Below the pieces are notes generated by a model. That model had not been told where the DNA came from, did not search any database, and saw nothing but the letters and a program-made list of their open reading frames with translations. Made by a program: the position numbers and the translations under genes. Of a stretch of DNA of 64,000 nt, positions 27,724 through 36,205 are shown piece by piece (the stretch's first letter is position 1; every line of letters starts with the position of its first letter). The DNA lies in the NCBI GenBank assembly GCA_046331705.1, contig JAXLQJ010000030.1, forward strand, positions 1 through 64,000, given 5' to 3'. Source of the stretch: JADJOY01 sp046331705 [NCBI: bacterium] (lineage in GTDB: Bacteria; JADJOY01).

Positions 27724-28155
27724 ATGAGCACCCCGCAGCGCCCGCTGCCTCAGCCGGACGACGCGAGCGCGCCCTATTGGGAGGCGGCGCGGCGCAACGA
27801 GCTTCGCGTGCAGCGCTGTGCCGCCTGCGGCGAGCTGCGCTTTCCGCCCCAGCCGATGTGCGACGGCTGCAACTCGTTCGAGGTCGAGTGGGTGGCGCTG
27901 TCGGGGCGCGGCACCCTCTTCAGCTTCACGATCGTCCATCCGCCGGTGCTGCCCGCATTTCAGCAGCGGGCACCGTTCGCGATCGTGCTCGTCGAGCTGG
28001 CGGAAGATGCGAGGCTCAGGATCGTGGGCAACCTGCTCGACTGCCCGCTCGAGCGGATCCGAATCGGCCTCCCCGTCACCGTGACGTTCGAGGACGTGAC
28101 CGAATCGGTCACGCTCCCCCAATGGCGCCCAGCCGAGACGAGCGAGCGCGGATGA
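27724..28155 (+). CDS. DUF35 OB-fold protein with zinc ribbon
   Basis: 143 residues. The rubredoxin-like zinc ribbon is RCAACGELRFPPQPMCDGCN (four Cys), followed by the acyl-CoA-binding OB fold GRGTLFSFTIVHPPVLPAF and PFAIVLVELAED. Such proteins bind next to SCP2-thiolases; in ChsH2-Ltp2 the DUF35 part is required for the aldolase. It lies 130 bases after the Ltp2-like gene with nothing convincing between. It is the last gene of the operon that begins with the aldehyde dehydrogenase. Confidence 0.88.
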   Translation: MSTPQRPLPQPDDASAPYWEAARRNELRVQRCAACGELRFPPQPMCDGCNSFEVEWVALSGRGTLFSFTIVHPPVLPAFQQRAPFAIVLVELAEDARLRIVGNLLDCPLERIRIGLPVTVTFEDVTESVTLPQWRPAETSERG

Positions 28156-28257
28156 GCCCATCGGCGCTCCACGCGAGCCGCGCTCGAACATCTCCATCTG
28201 GCCACCGTGGACTCGGCATTCGACCGCTACTCGATCCGTCTGATTCGTGATTGAGCG

Positions 28258-28309
28258 CCGCACGACTCGCTTTGGGCGCCGGCTTCGCCGGTCCCTGAAG
28301 ATCGTGCGG
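28258..28309. terminator. Compound hairpin between convergent genes
   Basis: Outer arms CCGCACGA and TCGTGCGG enclose an inner stem GGG-CG-CCGGC-TTC-GCCGG-T-CCC. It lies between the ends of the DUF35 gene and the protease gene, so it may stop transcription from both sides. There is no T-run. Confidence 0.35.
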
Positions 28310-28397
28310 GGCGGCAGCCCGGTGGAGCGAATGAGATCGCGTCACCGCCCCGCGCCGTTCGGTCTCCGACGAGTCGCTCGCAGCGGCCGACGAGGAT

Positions 28398-31202
28398 TCA
28401 GTCTTCCTCGTCGTCGCTCGCGCCCTGCTTCAACCAGTATTCGACGGAGCTGCACGAGCGAGAGCACAGGTAGTCGACGACCTCGGGGAGGCCGGTGTCG
28501 ATCGCCGGGAAGCTCGCCGACGTGAACCACAGCTCGGCGCCTTCGGCGCGGGGATCCCCCCACATCTCGTGGACCTGGTCCGCGCGCGTGGATGACCAGA
28601 TGCCGTCCTCGTTGCGCTCCACGCGGGACTGCCCGAGTCGCGCACCCAGGCGCTGCGCGGCGTCGAGCTTGGCCGGGCCGTACCCGGGAGCCGCAGCGTC
28701 GCGGTAGAGCGTCACGATCTCCTCGTCGAGCGGACCTCGCTCGCGCGCCCGAGCGATCGCCTCCTCGACGCGCGCCCGTGCCTTGGCGTGGCGCTCGGCC
28801 CGCCGTGCCTCCGCCGCCTGCTTGCCCGCTTCGGGATCGGAGGGTGCGGTCACCATCTCCCACCACACCTTCCATGGCGCGAGCCGCCGCACCGGCTCGT
28901 GCGGCGGCTCGGAAGCGCGCAAGGTGCGATAGGTGGCCCAGGCGCGCTGCTCCGCCTCGGCCTCGGCGGGCGTGAGCGCGGGGCTGGGAACCCAGAGCGG
29001 GCGCAGGTTCATGCCGACCAGCTCCGCGAGGCGCTCGTCGACGTCTGCGGCGAGCGCTCGCGCAACGTCCGCATCCGTGGCGTGGCAGACGAGCGCCACC
29101 TCGACGTCCTCCTGCGTCTCCCGCGAAGCCACCCAGCCCCCCGGCGGCGCCAGCGAGATCCGCTCGCTGCGCCGTGGCACGGTGTCACCGAGATCCGTCT
29201 CATCCGTCTCGGTGTCCTCGGAACGCTTCGCCGGCTCGCGTCCCCCCGCCACGAACACCAAGCGGTCCCAAGCCACCACACGCTCCACGGGTTGGCTCGC
29301 CGATGGATCGCCGCGCAATGCCGCCGCACGCGCGGGCTCGTCCGCCCAGCGCCGCGCTTCCTCCGCGCTCGACGGCGCCAAGATCCACGTCGCGGGCGAT
29401 GGCGCGGATGCGGCAGGACCGCGCCGCTCGGGCCCCTTCCCGTCACGACACTCCACCTTCGTGCCGTCGGTCCGCGGCCCCGCCATGAACGGGCTCGGCG
29501 CCGGCCGGTTCCCGCCCGGCAGCTCTGGCGCGAGCACGCCGAGCCAGAGGATCGCCGCGGTGATGGGCACCGCAAAGAGCGAGGCGGCGTAGACCGCGAG
29601 CCCCACGAGCGTGCCCAGGCAGCCGGGTGGACGGGGCCGACGAAGCTGGGTCACGAGGCGCACCAAGGCGTGGCGTCGCGCCGGCGCGAGCTTGCCGTAG
29701 CCGAGCGTGTGCAGCGCCTGGAACGTGAGCCGAAGCCGGCTCGTCTCGTCGGCGAGGGCCTCGACGGGTGCATCACGCAGCAGCGCCGCGATGCGCGACG
29801 CCCGGATCTGCTGCAACGAGCCGAGCGCCAGCGCGCCGGCGAAGACCGCCAACGCCGGCTCGTGGCCCGCCCACGCGGCCACGGCGAGGAGCCCCGCGCC
29901 GCTCACCGTGAAGAGCAAGTCGGCGACTGGATGCCGCGAGAAGAGCAGCAGGTGGACGATGCGCCCTCCGTCGAGGGGCATGATCGGCAACAAGTTGAGC
30001 AGGTTGATGAAGAACAGCATGTCGATGGCCGTCGTCAGCTCGGGCCGATCGAGCACAGCGAACGAGCCGAGGCGCAGCAACACGGCGAGCACGAGCCCCG
30101 GCAGCGGTCCGGCGAGCAACACCACGAACTCCTGGAACGCCGTCGCGTCCTCCTTCCTGCCGATCGTCGCTGCACCGAGGAAGGGGATGAAGAACACCGA
30201 CGTGTCGCGGTAGCCGAAGGCGCGCATCGCCAGGTAGTGGCCGCCCTCGTGAAACGCGATCACCCCGACCAGCGCGAGCAACGACGCCACCGGTACCGAG
30301 CCCTTGAGCGAGAGCGCGAACGCAAGCCCGCTCGCGACGAGGATCCAGCCCCAGCGCTTGCGCTTCTTTTCGCCCTCGAGCGTGGCGCGGGTGCGCAGGT
30401 ACGCCTCGACCTGCTCCTCGATCGGCACCGCGACCGGCGCGCGTGCCGCGCCGCCCGCCGAGGCCGCGGCCCGCTTGCGCGCGGCCCGCAGTCGTCGGAC
30501 GTCCAGAACCGAGCCAGGCACCGCGCGCAACACGCGAGCGAGCCCGCGCACCGAATAGCGCCAGCTCGAGTCGTCGATCGGTCGCAGCACCCGCGCGCTG
30601 ACCATTGCGTGGAGAAACGCGAGATCCTGAGCCTGTTCGTGAGCCAGGCAGCCGTCGCCGTCGAGCGCCAGCGGCTCGCTGCCGGCGGTCCTGCAGGCGG
30701 CTCGATGCGCCTCCCAGATCCCGGCGGTCGTGGGCGCCCGTGGATCGACGAGGTCGACGCCCGGATAGTCGACGATCTGTCCGGAGCGGCTCAGGTTCGC
30801 GGTGATGATCGAGGGACGATCCGCGAAATACGCGTGGAACGAGAACACGAATGGGTCCGTGCCATCCGCGGTGTCCGAGGTGCCGACGAACGCCCACGCC
30901 CGCTCGCCTGGATGGCGAAGCAAGGCCTTGACCCGCGTCTTCCCCTGCGCGCGGAGCGACGGCCGCACCACCACGAAGCGCGCGCCCTCGAAACCGAGCG
31001 CCGCGAGCTCGTCGAGCGCCGGCGCGAGATGCGCCGGCAGATGAGGCGGGACATCGTCGTCCGTGGCCCACCGATGATCGGGGATCTGGAACACGAAACG
31101 CGAGAACACCACGACGATGACCACCGCCAGCAGCACCAGCACCACGCCCACCACGGGCACGATCGTCGCAAGCGCCGCTCCCGCCACCGAGACCCACTCC
31201 AT
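28398..31202 (-). CDS. Large site-2-protease-family (M50) membrane protein with long C-terminal extension
   Basis: 934 residues, against 350-500 for most relatives. An N-terminal membrane helix (11-38) is followed by a soluble part of about 240 residues and then the M50 core: HEGGH at 318-322 binds zinc and LLNLLPIMPLDGGR, with Asp411, gives the third ligand. Several helices follow to about residue 570. Residues 575-934 form a long soluble, Glu/Ala/Arg-rich C-terminal region without a family I recognise; it ends in an acidic tail after YWLKQGASDDEED. Site-2 proteases cut transmembrane segments, often of anti-sigma factors. It stands alone, flanked by convergent and divergent genes. GAGG stands about 15 bases before the ATG. 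Confidence 0.85.
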   Translation of the reverse strand: MEWVSVAGAALATIVPVVGVVLVLLAVVIVVVFSRFVFQIPDHRWATDDDVPPHLPAHLAPALDELAALGFEGARFVVVRPSLRAQGKTRVKALLRHPGERAWAFVGTSDTADGTDPFVFSFHAYFADRPSIITANLSRSGQIVDYPGVDLVDPRAPTTAGIWEAHRAACRTAGSEPLALDGDGCLAHEQAQDLAFLHAMVSARVLRPIDDSSWRYSVRGLARVLRAVPGSVLDVRRLRAARKRAAASAGGAARAPVAVPIEEQVEAYLRTRATLEGEKKRKRWGWILVASGLAFALSLKGSVPVASLLALVGVIAFHEGGHYLAMRAFGYRDTSVFFIPFLGAATIGRKEDATAFQEFVVLLAGPLPGLVLAVLLRLGSFAVLDRPELTTAIDMLFFINLLNLLPIMPLDGGRIVHLLLFSRHPVADLLFTVSGAGLLAVAAWAGHEPALAVFAGALALGSLQQIRASRIAALLRDAPVEALADETSRLRLTFQALHTLGYGKLAPARRHALVRLVTQLRRPRPPGCLGTLVGLAVYAASLFAVPITAAILWLGVLAPELPGGNRPAPSPFMAGPRTDGTKVECRDGKGPERRGPAASAPSPATWILAPSSAEEARRWADEPARAAALRGDPSASQPVERVVAWDRLVFVAGGREPAKRSEDTETDETDLGDTVPRRSERISLAPPGGWVASRETQEDVEVALVCHATDADVARALAADVDERLAELVGMNLRPLWVPSPALTPAEAEAEQRAWATYRTLRASEPPHEPVRRLAPWKVWWEMVTAPSDPEAGKQAAEARRAERHAKARARVEEAIARARERGPLDEEIVTLYRDAAAPGYGPAKLDAAQRLGARLGQSRVERNEDGIWSSTRADQVHEMWGDPRAEGAELWFTSASFPAIDTGLPEVVDYLCSRSCSSVEYWLKQGASDDEED

Positions 31203-31381
31203 GTCGCCCCCTCACCTCGAGAATCCATAAAAACCCGAATCGTGCGCCAACTGCGCGCCGCGATTCTAACCCGGTCGCGCGCGCGCCGTCGCCGCGGAGC
31301 GTGCTGCGAGCGCGCCGCGCGGGCGCGGCGCGAGGCGGCGGTCGCAGCGCGCGGCGCCACGCGCACCGGGCTCCTCGAGCG

Positions 31382-31410
31382 TTGACTTTGCGCGGCGCGG
31401 GGACTAGCTC
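31382..31410 (+). promoter_or_regulatory. Promoter candidate of the pot-type operon
   Basis: TTGACT, 17-base spacer, TAGCTC. The -10 ends only 8 bases before the ATG of the ATPase gene, and the gap is C-rich without a ribosome binding site, so the mRNA may be nearly leaderless. Confidence 0.4.
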
Positions 31411-31418
31411 CCCCCGCC

Positions 31419-32489
31419 ATGTCCGATCGGTCCGGGACCGCTCCCGCCGCCAGCGCCGACGAACCTCCAGGCTTGGTGGTGCGCGGAGCGCGCAAGCGCT
31501 TCGGCGAGGTGGTGGCGCTCGACGACGTAAGCCTGATCGTCGAAGCCGGCGAGTTCGCGACCCTCCTCGGGCCCTCCGGCTGCGGCAAGACCACGCTGCT
31601 TCGCATCCTCGCCGGCCTCGAGCTCGCCGACGCGGGCCAGGTGAGCCTGGGCGGCCGCATCATCGACGGCCTGCCGGCCCACGAGCGACCCGTCAACACG
31701 GTCTTCCAGAGCTACGCGCTCTTCCCTCACCTGGACGTCTTCGACAACGTCGCTTTCGGGCTGCGCTCGCGGCACCGGCCGAAGGACGAGATCGAGCGCG
31801 ACGTGGCCGAGGTGCTGGCCCTGGTGCGCCTCGATGGCCTCGACCGGCGGCGCATCGAGCAGCTCTCGGGCGGACAGAAGCAACGCGTCGCCCTCGCCCG
31901 AGCGCTCGTCAACGAACCGGAGCTTCTGCTTCTCGACGAGCCGATGTCGGCGCTCGACGCCAAGCTGCGCTCCGAGGTCCAGCTCGAGCTGAGGCGCGTG
32001 CAGCGCGAGCACGGCACGACCTTCCTGCTCGTGACTCACGATCAGGACGAGGCCATGACGGTATCGGACCGGATCTTCGTGATGCACGGCGGCCGCATCG
32101 AGCAAAGCGGCGCCCCGAGCGAGATCTACGAACGTCCGCGCACCCGCTTCGTCGCCGAGTTCCTGGGCGCCGCGAACTTGATCGCGGTCGAGCGCAGCGG
32201 CACGACCGAGGTCTCAGGCCCCTTCGGACGGCTGGTCCTCGACGCGCCGCCACCGTGGGAGAGCGGCACGCTGGCGATCCGCCCCGAGCGGATCCGCATC
32301 GAGGCCGCCTCGCCCGTCAACAGGCTCCGCGTCACCGTGACCGATTCGGTCTTCCGCGGCGATCACGTCGATCTCACCGTGGCGCCGGGCCCGTTGCGGG
32401 TGCGCGTCGCGCCCGCGGCGCCGATCGAGACCGGCACCACCCTCGAGCTCTCGCTCCCCCCCGAGCACCTGGTGCCGCTTCATGGCTGA
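31419..32489 (+). CDS. potA: ABC transporter ATPase, spermidine/putrescine type
   Basis: 356 residues. Walker A LLGPSGCGKTT, signature QLSGGQKQRVALARAL, Walker B LLLLDEPMSALD, and the H-loop LLVTHDQDEA. Residues 240-350 are the TOBE domain (GTLAIRPERIRIEA) that marks PotA-like and other CUT/POT importers. It powers uptake by the two permeases encoded next. The gene order ATPase, permease, permease, binding protein is the classical polyamine/Fe/thiamine pattern; PotD-like sequence of the last gene favours polyamines. Its end overlaps the next gene by 8 bases. Confidence 0.93.
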   Translation: MSDRSGTAPAASADEPPGLVVRGARKRFGEVVALDDVSLIVEAGEFATLLGPSGCGKTTLLRILAGLELADAGQVSLGGRIIDGLPAHERPVNTVFQSYALFPHLDVFDNVAFGLRSRHRPKDEIERDVAEVLALVRLDGLDRRRIEQLSGGQKQRVALARALVNEPELLLLDEPMSALDAKLRSEVQLELRRVQREHGTTFLLVTHDQDEAMTVSDRIFVMHGGRIEQSGAPSEIYERPRTRFVAEFLGAANLIAVERSGTTEVSGPFGRLVLDAPPPWESGTLAIRPERIRIEAASPVNRLRVTVTDSVFRGDHVDLTVAPGPLRVRVAPAAPIETGTTLELSLPPEHLVPLHG

Positions 32490-33393
32490 GCGCGGCCAGC
32501 TGGTGTGGTTGGGACGCATCACCACCCGCCGCCGGCTGCTCGCCAGCTCGGCGGCGCTCGGCTCACCCGCGATCGGCTGGATGGTGCTGCTCTTGATCGT
32601 GCCGTCGGTGGTGATCGCGGTGCTGGCGTTCGCGAGCCGCGCCCCCGACGGCCAGGTGGTGTGGACGCTCGGACTACAGAACTTCGTCCGCCTCGCTGGC
32701 TACGGGCTGCTGGGCTGGACACCCGACTACCTGTGGATCGGCGTGCGCAGCGTGTGGGTGGCGACGGTGACGACCGCGCTGTGCGTCGCGCTCTCCTACC
32801 CGCTCGCGTTCTTCATCGCCGCGCAACCGCCGGCGCGCCAGCGACTCTGCCTCGCCGGAGTGGTGATCCCGATGTGCGTGAACCTGGTGGTGCGCACCTA
32901 CGCCTGGGAGCTGCTGCTCTCGCCGCAGCTTCCGCTGGCGCGGCTCGCGGCGGCGCTCGGGCTGATCGACGAGGGCGCGGGGCTCTACCCGAGTGGGCTC
33001 GCGGTGCAGCTCGGCATGGTGTCGACCTCGCTGCCGTTCGCGGTGCTGCCGCTGGTGGTGAACATCCAGCGCCTCGATCGCGCGCTGATCGAGGCGGCGC
33101 GCGACCTCTACGCCGGTCCCGTGCGCGTGTTCCGGCAAGCGGTGCTGCCGCAGACGTGGCCCGGTCTCGGCGCCGCGGTGGTGCTCACCTTCGTGCCGGC
33201 CATGGGCATGTTCGTGATCTCGGACCGTCTCGGTGGCTCGAACTTCATGCTGGTGGGGAACCTGATCCAGCAGCAATTCGGCTCGAGCCGCGACTATCCG
33301 TTCGGAGCGGCGGTGAGCCTGACGCTGATCGTGCTGACGCTCGTGGGCCTGGTGCTCTACCGGCGGTCCGGGCGTGGGATCGAGCTCGCATGA
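32482..33393 (+). CDS. potB: ABC transporter permease (PotB type)
   Basis: 303 residues with six hydrophobic helices. The EAA loop is visible as LIEAARDLYAGPVRVFRQAV with LPQTWPG, the ATPase contact site. An N-terminal segment of 35 residues precedes the first helix (GWMVLLLIVPSVVIAVLAF). It forms the membrane channel with the following permease. Start ATG lies within the end of the ATPase gene; its stop overlaps the next start (ATGA), so translation is coupled throughout. Confidence 0.92.
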   Translation: MAERGQLVWLGRITTRRRLLASSAALGSPAIGWMVLLLIVPSVVIAVLAFASRAPDGQVVWTLGLQNFVRLAGYGLLGWTPDYLWIGVRSVWVATVTTALCVALSYPLAFFIAAQPPARQRLCLAGVVIPMCVNLVVRTYAWELLLSPQLPLARLAAALGLIDEGAGLYPSGLAVQLGMVSTSLPFAVLPLVVNIQRLDRALIEAARDLYAGPVRVFRQAVLPQTWPGLGAAVVLTFVPAMGMFVISDRLGGSNFMLVGNLIQQQFGSSRDYPFGAAVSLTLIVLTLVGLVLYRRSGRGIELA

Positions 33394-34193
33394 GGGCCGC
33401 CGCGCAGATGCGCTTGATCCGCGGCACCGGGCACGCGCTCACGGCGCTCGCGTACGCGGTGCTGTGGCTGCCGTTGGTGGCGGTCGCGGTCTACTCCTTC
33501 AACAGCGCCCGAATCGGACTCGACTGGGAAGGCTTCTCGCTGCGCTGGTACGCGAGCCTGCTGCGAAACGAGGGCATCCGACACGCCGCGCTCGACACCT
33601 TCCTGCTGGCGGGCGCCTCCACCGCCATCGCCACGGCGCTCGGCACCGCGCTGGCGATGGCGCTGGTGCGCTACCCGCAGCCGCGCTGGCTCAGACCGGT
33701 GCTGGACGTGGTGGTCGATCTGCCGATCGTCACACCCGACATCGTGTTCGCCGCGGCGCTGGTGATCGCGTTCGGCTTCGCGCGCGCGCTCTCGGACCTC
33801 TTCCAGCCCGGGCTGCTCACGATGATCCTCGGGCACGTCACCTTCCAGATCTCGTTCGTGGCGCTGGTCGTGCGAAGCCGCCTGGTGGTGCTCGGTCCGA
33901 CCTTGAGCGAGGCGGCCCACGACCTCAACGCGACGCCGCGCCAGGCGTTCCGACGCGTGACGTTGCCGCTCATCACGCCCGCCATCGCCGCCGGCGCGGT
34001 GCTCGCGTTCACGCTCTCGCTCGACGATTTCGTCATCAGCTTCTTCACGGCGGGGCCCAAATCGGACACCTTGCCGATCTACATCTACTCGTCGATGCGC
34101 CGTGGCCTGAGCCCGGAGATCCACGCGCTCTCGACGCTGATCGTCGCGGTGACCGCGCTCTTGGTGCTCGGCTTCGACAGGGGGAAACGATGA
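33390..34193 (+). CDS. potC: ABC transporter permease (PotC type)
   Basis: 267 residues, six helices. Typical PotC opening AYAVLWLPLVAVAVYSFNSA and FSLRWYASLLRN; the EAA loop reads LSEAAHDLNATPRQAFRRVT with LPLITPAI; the segment FTLSLDDFVISFFTAGP is strongly conserved in this permease group. It starts at the ATG that overlaps the stop of the preceding permease and ends overlapping the start of the binding-protein gene. Together the two permeases make the heterodimeric channel. Confidence 0.92.
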   Translation: MRAAAQMRLIRGTGHALTALAYAVLWLPLVAVAVYSFNSARIGLDWEGFSLRWYASLLRNEGIRHAALDTFLLAGASTAIATALGTALAMALVRYPQPRWLRPVLDVVVDLPIVTPDIVFAAALVIAFGFARALSDLFQPGLLTMILGHVTFQISFVALVVRSRLVVLGPTLSEAAHDLNATPRQAFRRVTLPLITPAIAAGAVLAFTLSLDDFVISFFTAGPKSDTLPIYIYSSMRRGLSPEIHALSTLIVAVTALLVLGFDRGKR

Positions 34194-35299
34194 GGAACGC
34201 AGCCATTCGCCGTGGGCGCGTCGCGCCCCGGGCCACCGTCTGCACGCTGCTCGCCGTCGCGGCGCTCGCCGTCGCGTTCGTGTCGAGCGCTCGCGCGGGC
34301 GAGCCGAAGCCCACCGGCGAGCTCAACTTCTACAACTTCGCCGAATACATGGACCCGCAGATCCTGGCGGACTTCCGGGCCAAGACAGGCATCCAGGTCA
34401 ACGAGTCGTATTACGAGTCCACCGAGGACATGATCGCCAAGCTGCAGCACGGCGGCGGCGCGTCGCAATACGACCTGGTGGTGGTGACCGACCGCGCGGT
34501 GCCGCAGATGGCGCGGCTCGGGCTGCTCGCGAAGCTCGATCACGCACAGATCCCGAACCTCGCGAACCTCGACGAACGCTTCCAGAAGCTCGACGTCGAC
34601 CCCGGCAACCAGTACTCGGTGGCGTACCAATGGGGCACCGTCGGGATCCTCTACAACAAGGCGAAGCTCCCCGGCTTCGAGCCCTCGTGGAGCGCGATCT
34701 TCGACCCCGCCAAGCAGAAGGGACGCTTCCTGCTCCTCGACGAGATGCGCGACATGATGGGCGTCGCGCTGCGCTACAAGGGCTTCGACGTCAACACGGT
34801 GAAGCCCGAGGAGCTGAAGGCCGCGAGTGACGCCATCATCGCCGCCAAGCGAAGCCCGAAGGCGCTCGGCTTCGAGGGCGGCGTGGGGGCGAAGAACAAG
34901 ATCGCCGGCGGCAGCGCCGACCTCGGCATCGTGTGGAACGGCGATGCGTTCCGCGCCATCGAGGAGGACAAGAAGAAGCGCCTCGACTACGTGATCCCGC
35001 GCGAGGGGTCGATGATCTGGACCGACACCATCGCCGTCACCGGCAAGGCGCCGAACGCGCGCGCGGCCCACGCGTTCATCGACTTCCTGCTCGATCCGCA
35101 CGTGGGCGCTCGGCTCTCCAACTTCAACAAGTTCGCGACTCCGAACAAGGCGTCGCTCGCGTTCATCGACCCGGCGGACGCGAAGAATCCGATCCTCTAT
35201 CCCTCGCCCGAGGCGCTCGCGACGCTGCAATCGCTGCGCGACGTGGGCGAGGCGGATCGCCTCTACGACGAGGCGTGGACGGCCGTGAAGTCGCGATGA
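34190..35299 (+). CDS. potD: Periplasmic polyamine-type solute-binding protein
   Basis: 369 residues with a signal peptide (basic start, core CTLLAVAALAVAFVSSARA). Mature part begins GELNFYNFAEYMDPQILADF, followed by YDLVVVTDRAVPQMARLGLL and YQWGTVGILYN, all standard for PotD/PotF-like proteins. DLGIVWNGDAFRAIEE and REGSMIWTDTIAVTGKAPN line the ligand cleft in relatives. The expected ligand is spermidine or putrescine, but the cleft residues differ enough among relatives that other amines are possible. It overlaps the genes on both sides by 4 bases. Confidence 0.92.
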   Translation: MRNAAIRRGRVAPRATVCTLLAVAALAVAFVSSARAGEPKPTGELNFYNFAEYMDPQILADFRAKTGIQVNESYYESTEDMIAKLQHGGGASQYDLVVVTDRAVPQMARLGLLAKLDHAQIPNLANLDERFQKLDVDPGNQYSVAYQWGTVGILYNKAKLPGFEPSWSAIFDPAKQKGRFLLLDEMRDMMGVALRYKGFDVNTVKPEELKAASDAIIAAKRSPKALGFEGGVGAKNKIAGGSADLGIVWNGDAFRAIEEDKKKRLDYVIPREGSMIWTDTIAVTGKAPNARAAHAFIDFLLDPHVGARLSNFNKFATPNKASLAFIDPADAKNPILYPSPEALATLQSLRDVGEADRLYDEAWTAVKSR

Positions 35300-36177
35300 C
35301 GGGAGCCGCCGGCAGCGGGGCGTCGAAGCCCCACGTCCACCACCGCCGCTACCGGGTCTCGCCGCACGTCGAGCTCGCCGCCGACACCTGGGGGCGCGCC
35401 GACGCGCCTCCGGTGGTGCTCTTGCACGGCGGTGGCCAGACCCGCCACGCGTGGAGCGGCACCGGGCGCGCGATCGCCGCGGACGGCTACTTCGTCGCGA
35501 GCGTGGATCTGCGCGGCCACGGCGAGAGCTCGTGGCCAGAGGACGGCGACTACTCGCTGGACGCCTTCGTGGACGACGTGGTGGCCCTCGCCCGTCAGTT
35601 CTCCGCGCCGCCCGTGCTGGTGGGCGCGTCGCTCGGCGGGCTCTCGTCGCTCTTCGCCGCCGCCACCGTCGAACCACCGCTCGCGCGGGCGCTGGTGCTG
35701 GTGGACATCGCGACCCGCAGCGAGGCGAGCGGCGTCGAGAAGATCGTCGCGTTCATGCGCGCCGCTCCCGACGGCTTCGCCAGCCTGGAGGAAGCGGCGG
35801 ATCTCATCGCCACGTACCTTCCCCACCGTCCCCGCCGCAAGGACATCGAAGGGCTGCGCAAGAACCTGCGCCACGGCGCCGACGGACGCTGGCGCTGGCA
35901 TTGGGACCCGCGCTTCATCGACGGCATGCGTCGCCCGCGGGTCATCGACAAGGTGGAGATGCTCGACGACGCCGCGCGCAAGCTGCGGCTGCCGACGCTG
36001 CTGGTGCGCGGCCGGATGAGCGAGATCGTGAGCGAGGAGGGCGCGCGTCATTTCCTGGACCTCGCGCCGCACGCCCAGTACGTCGACATCGCCGGTGCGG
36101 GTCACATGGTCGCCGGCGACCGCAACGACGCCTTCACCGAAGCGGTCCGCGACTTCCTCACCGCGCTCGGCCGCTGA
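35296..36177 (+). CDS. Alpha/beta hydrolase coupled to the transporter operon
   Basis: 293 residues. VVLLHGGGQTRHAWSGTG (oxyanion region), VDLRGHGESSWPEDGDYSLD, nucleophile Ser112 in LVGASLGGLSS and His270 in GAGHMVAGD. It resembles peroxidase-like and ester-hydrolysing alpha/beta hydrolases. Its ATG overlaps the stop of the binding-protein gene (ATGA), so it is made with the transporter. That suggests hydrolysis of an imported amine derivative (for example an N-acyl or ester form), but this is inference. It ends 28 bases before a convergent gene. Confidence 0.88.
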   Translation: MTGAAGSGASKPHVHHRRYRVSPHVELAADTWGRADAPPVVLLHGGGQTRHAWSGTGRAIAADGYFVASVDLRGHGESSWPEDGDYSLDAFVDDVVALARQFSAPPVLVGASLGGLSSLFAAATVEPPLARALVLVDIATRSEASGVEKIVAFMRAAPDGFASLEEAADLIATYLPHRPRRKDIEGLRKNLRHGADGRWRWHWDPRFIDGMRRPRVIDKVEMLDDAARKLRLPTLLVRGRMSEIVSEEGARHFLDLAPHAQYVDIAGAGHMVAGDRNDAFTEAVRDFLTALGR

Positions 36178-36205
36178 CGCGCCCGTCCGCCCGCTCGTCG
36201 CCGCG

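Noticed and set aside
27590-27727. Small frame with ATG overlapping the stop of the Ltp2-like gene
   Set aside because: The ATGA overlap is attractive, but the 45 residues are almost only Arg, Ala and Ser and match nothing.
28152-28250. 32-codon frame overlapping the end of the DUF35 gene
   Set aside because: Too short, no family, and it lies in a gap with hairpin structure.
28788-31385. 865-codon plus-strand frame
   Set aside because: Antisense to the site-2-protease gene, with Arg/Gln/Glu/His-rich composition.
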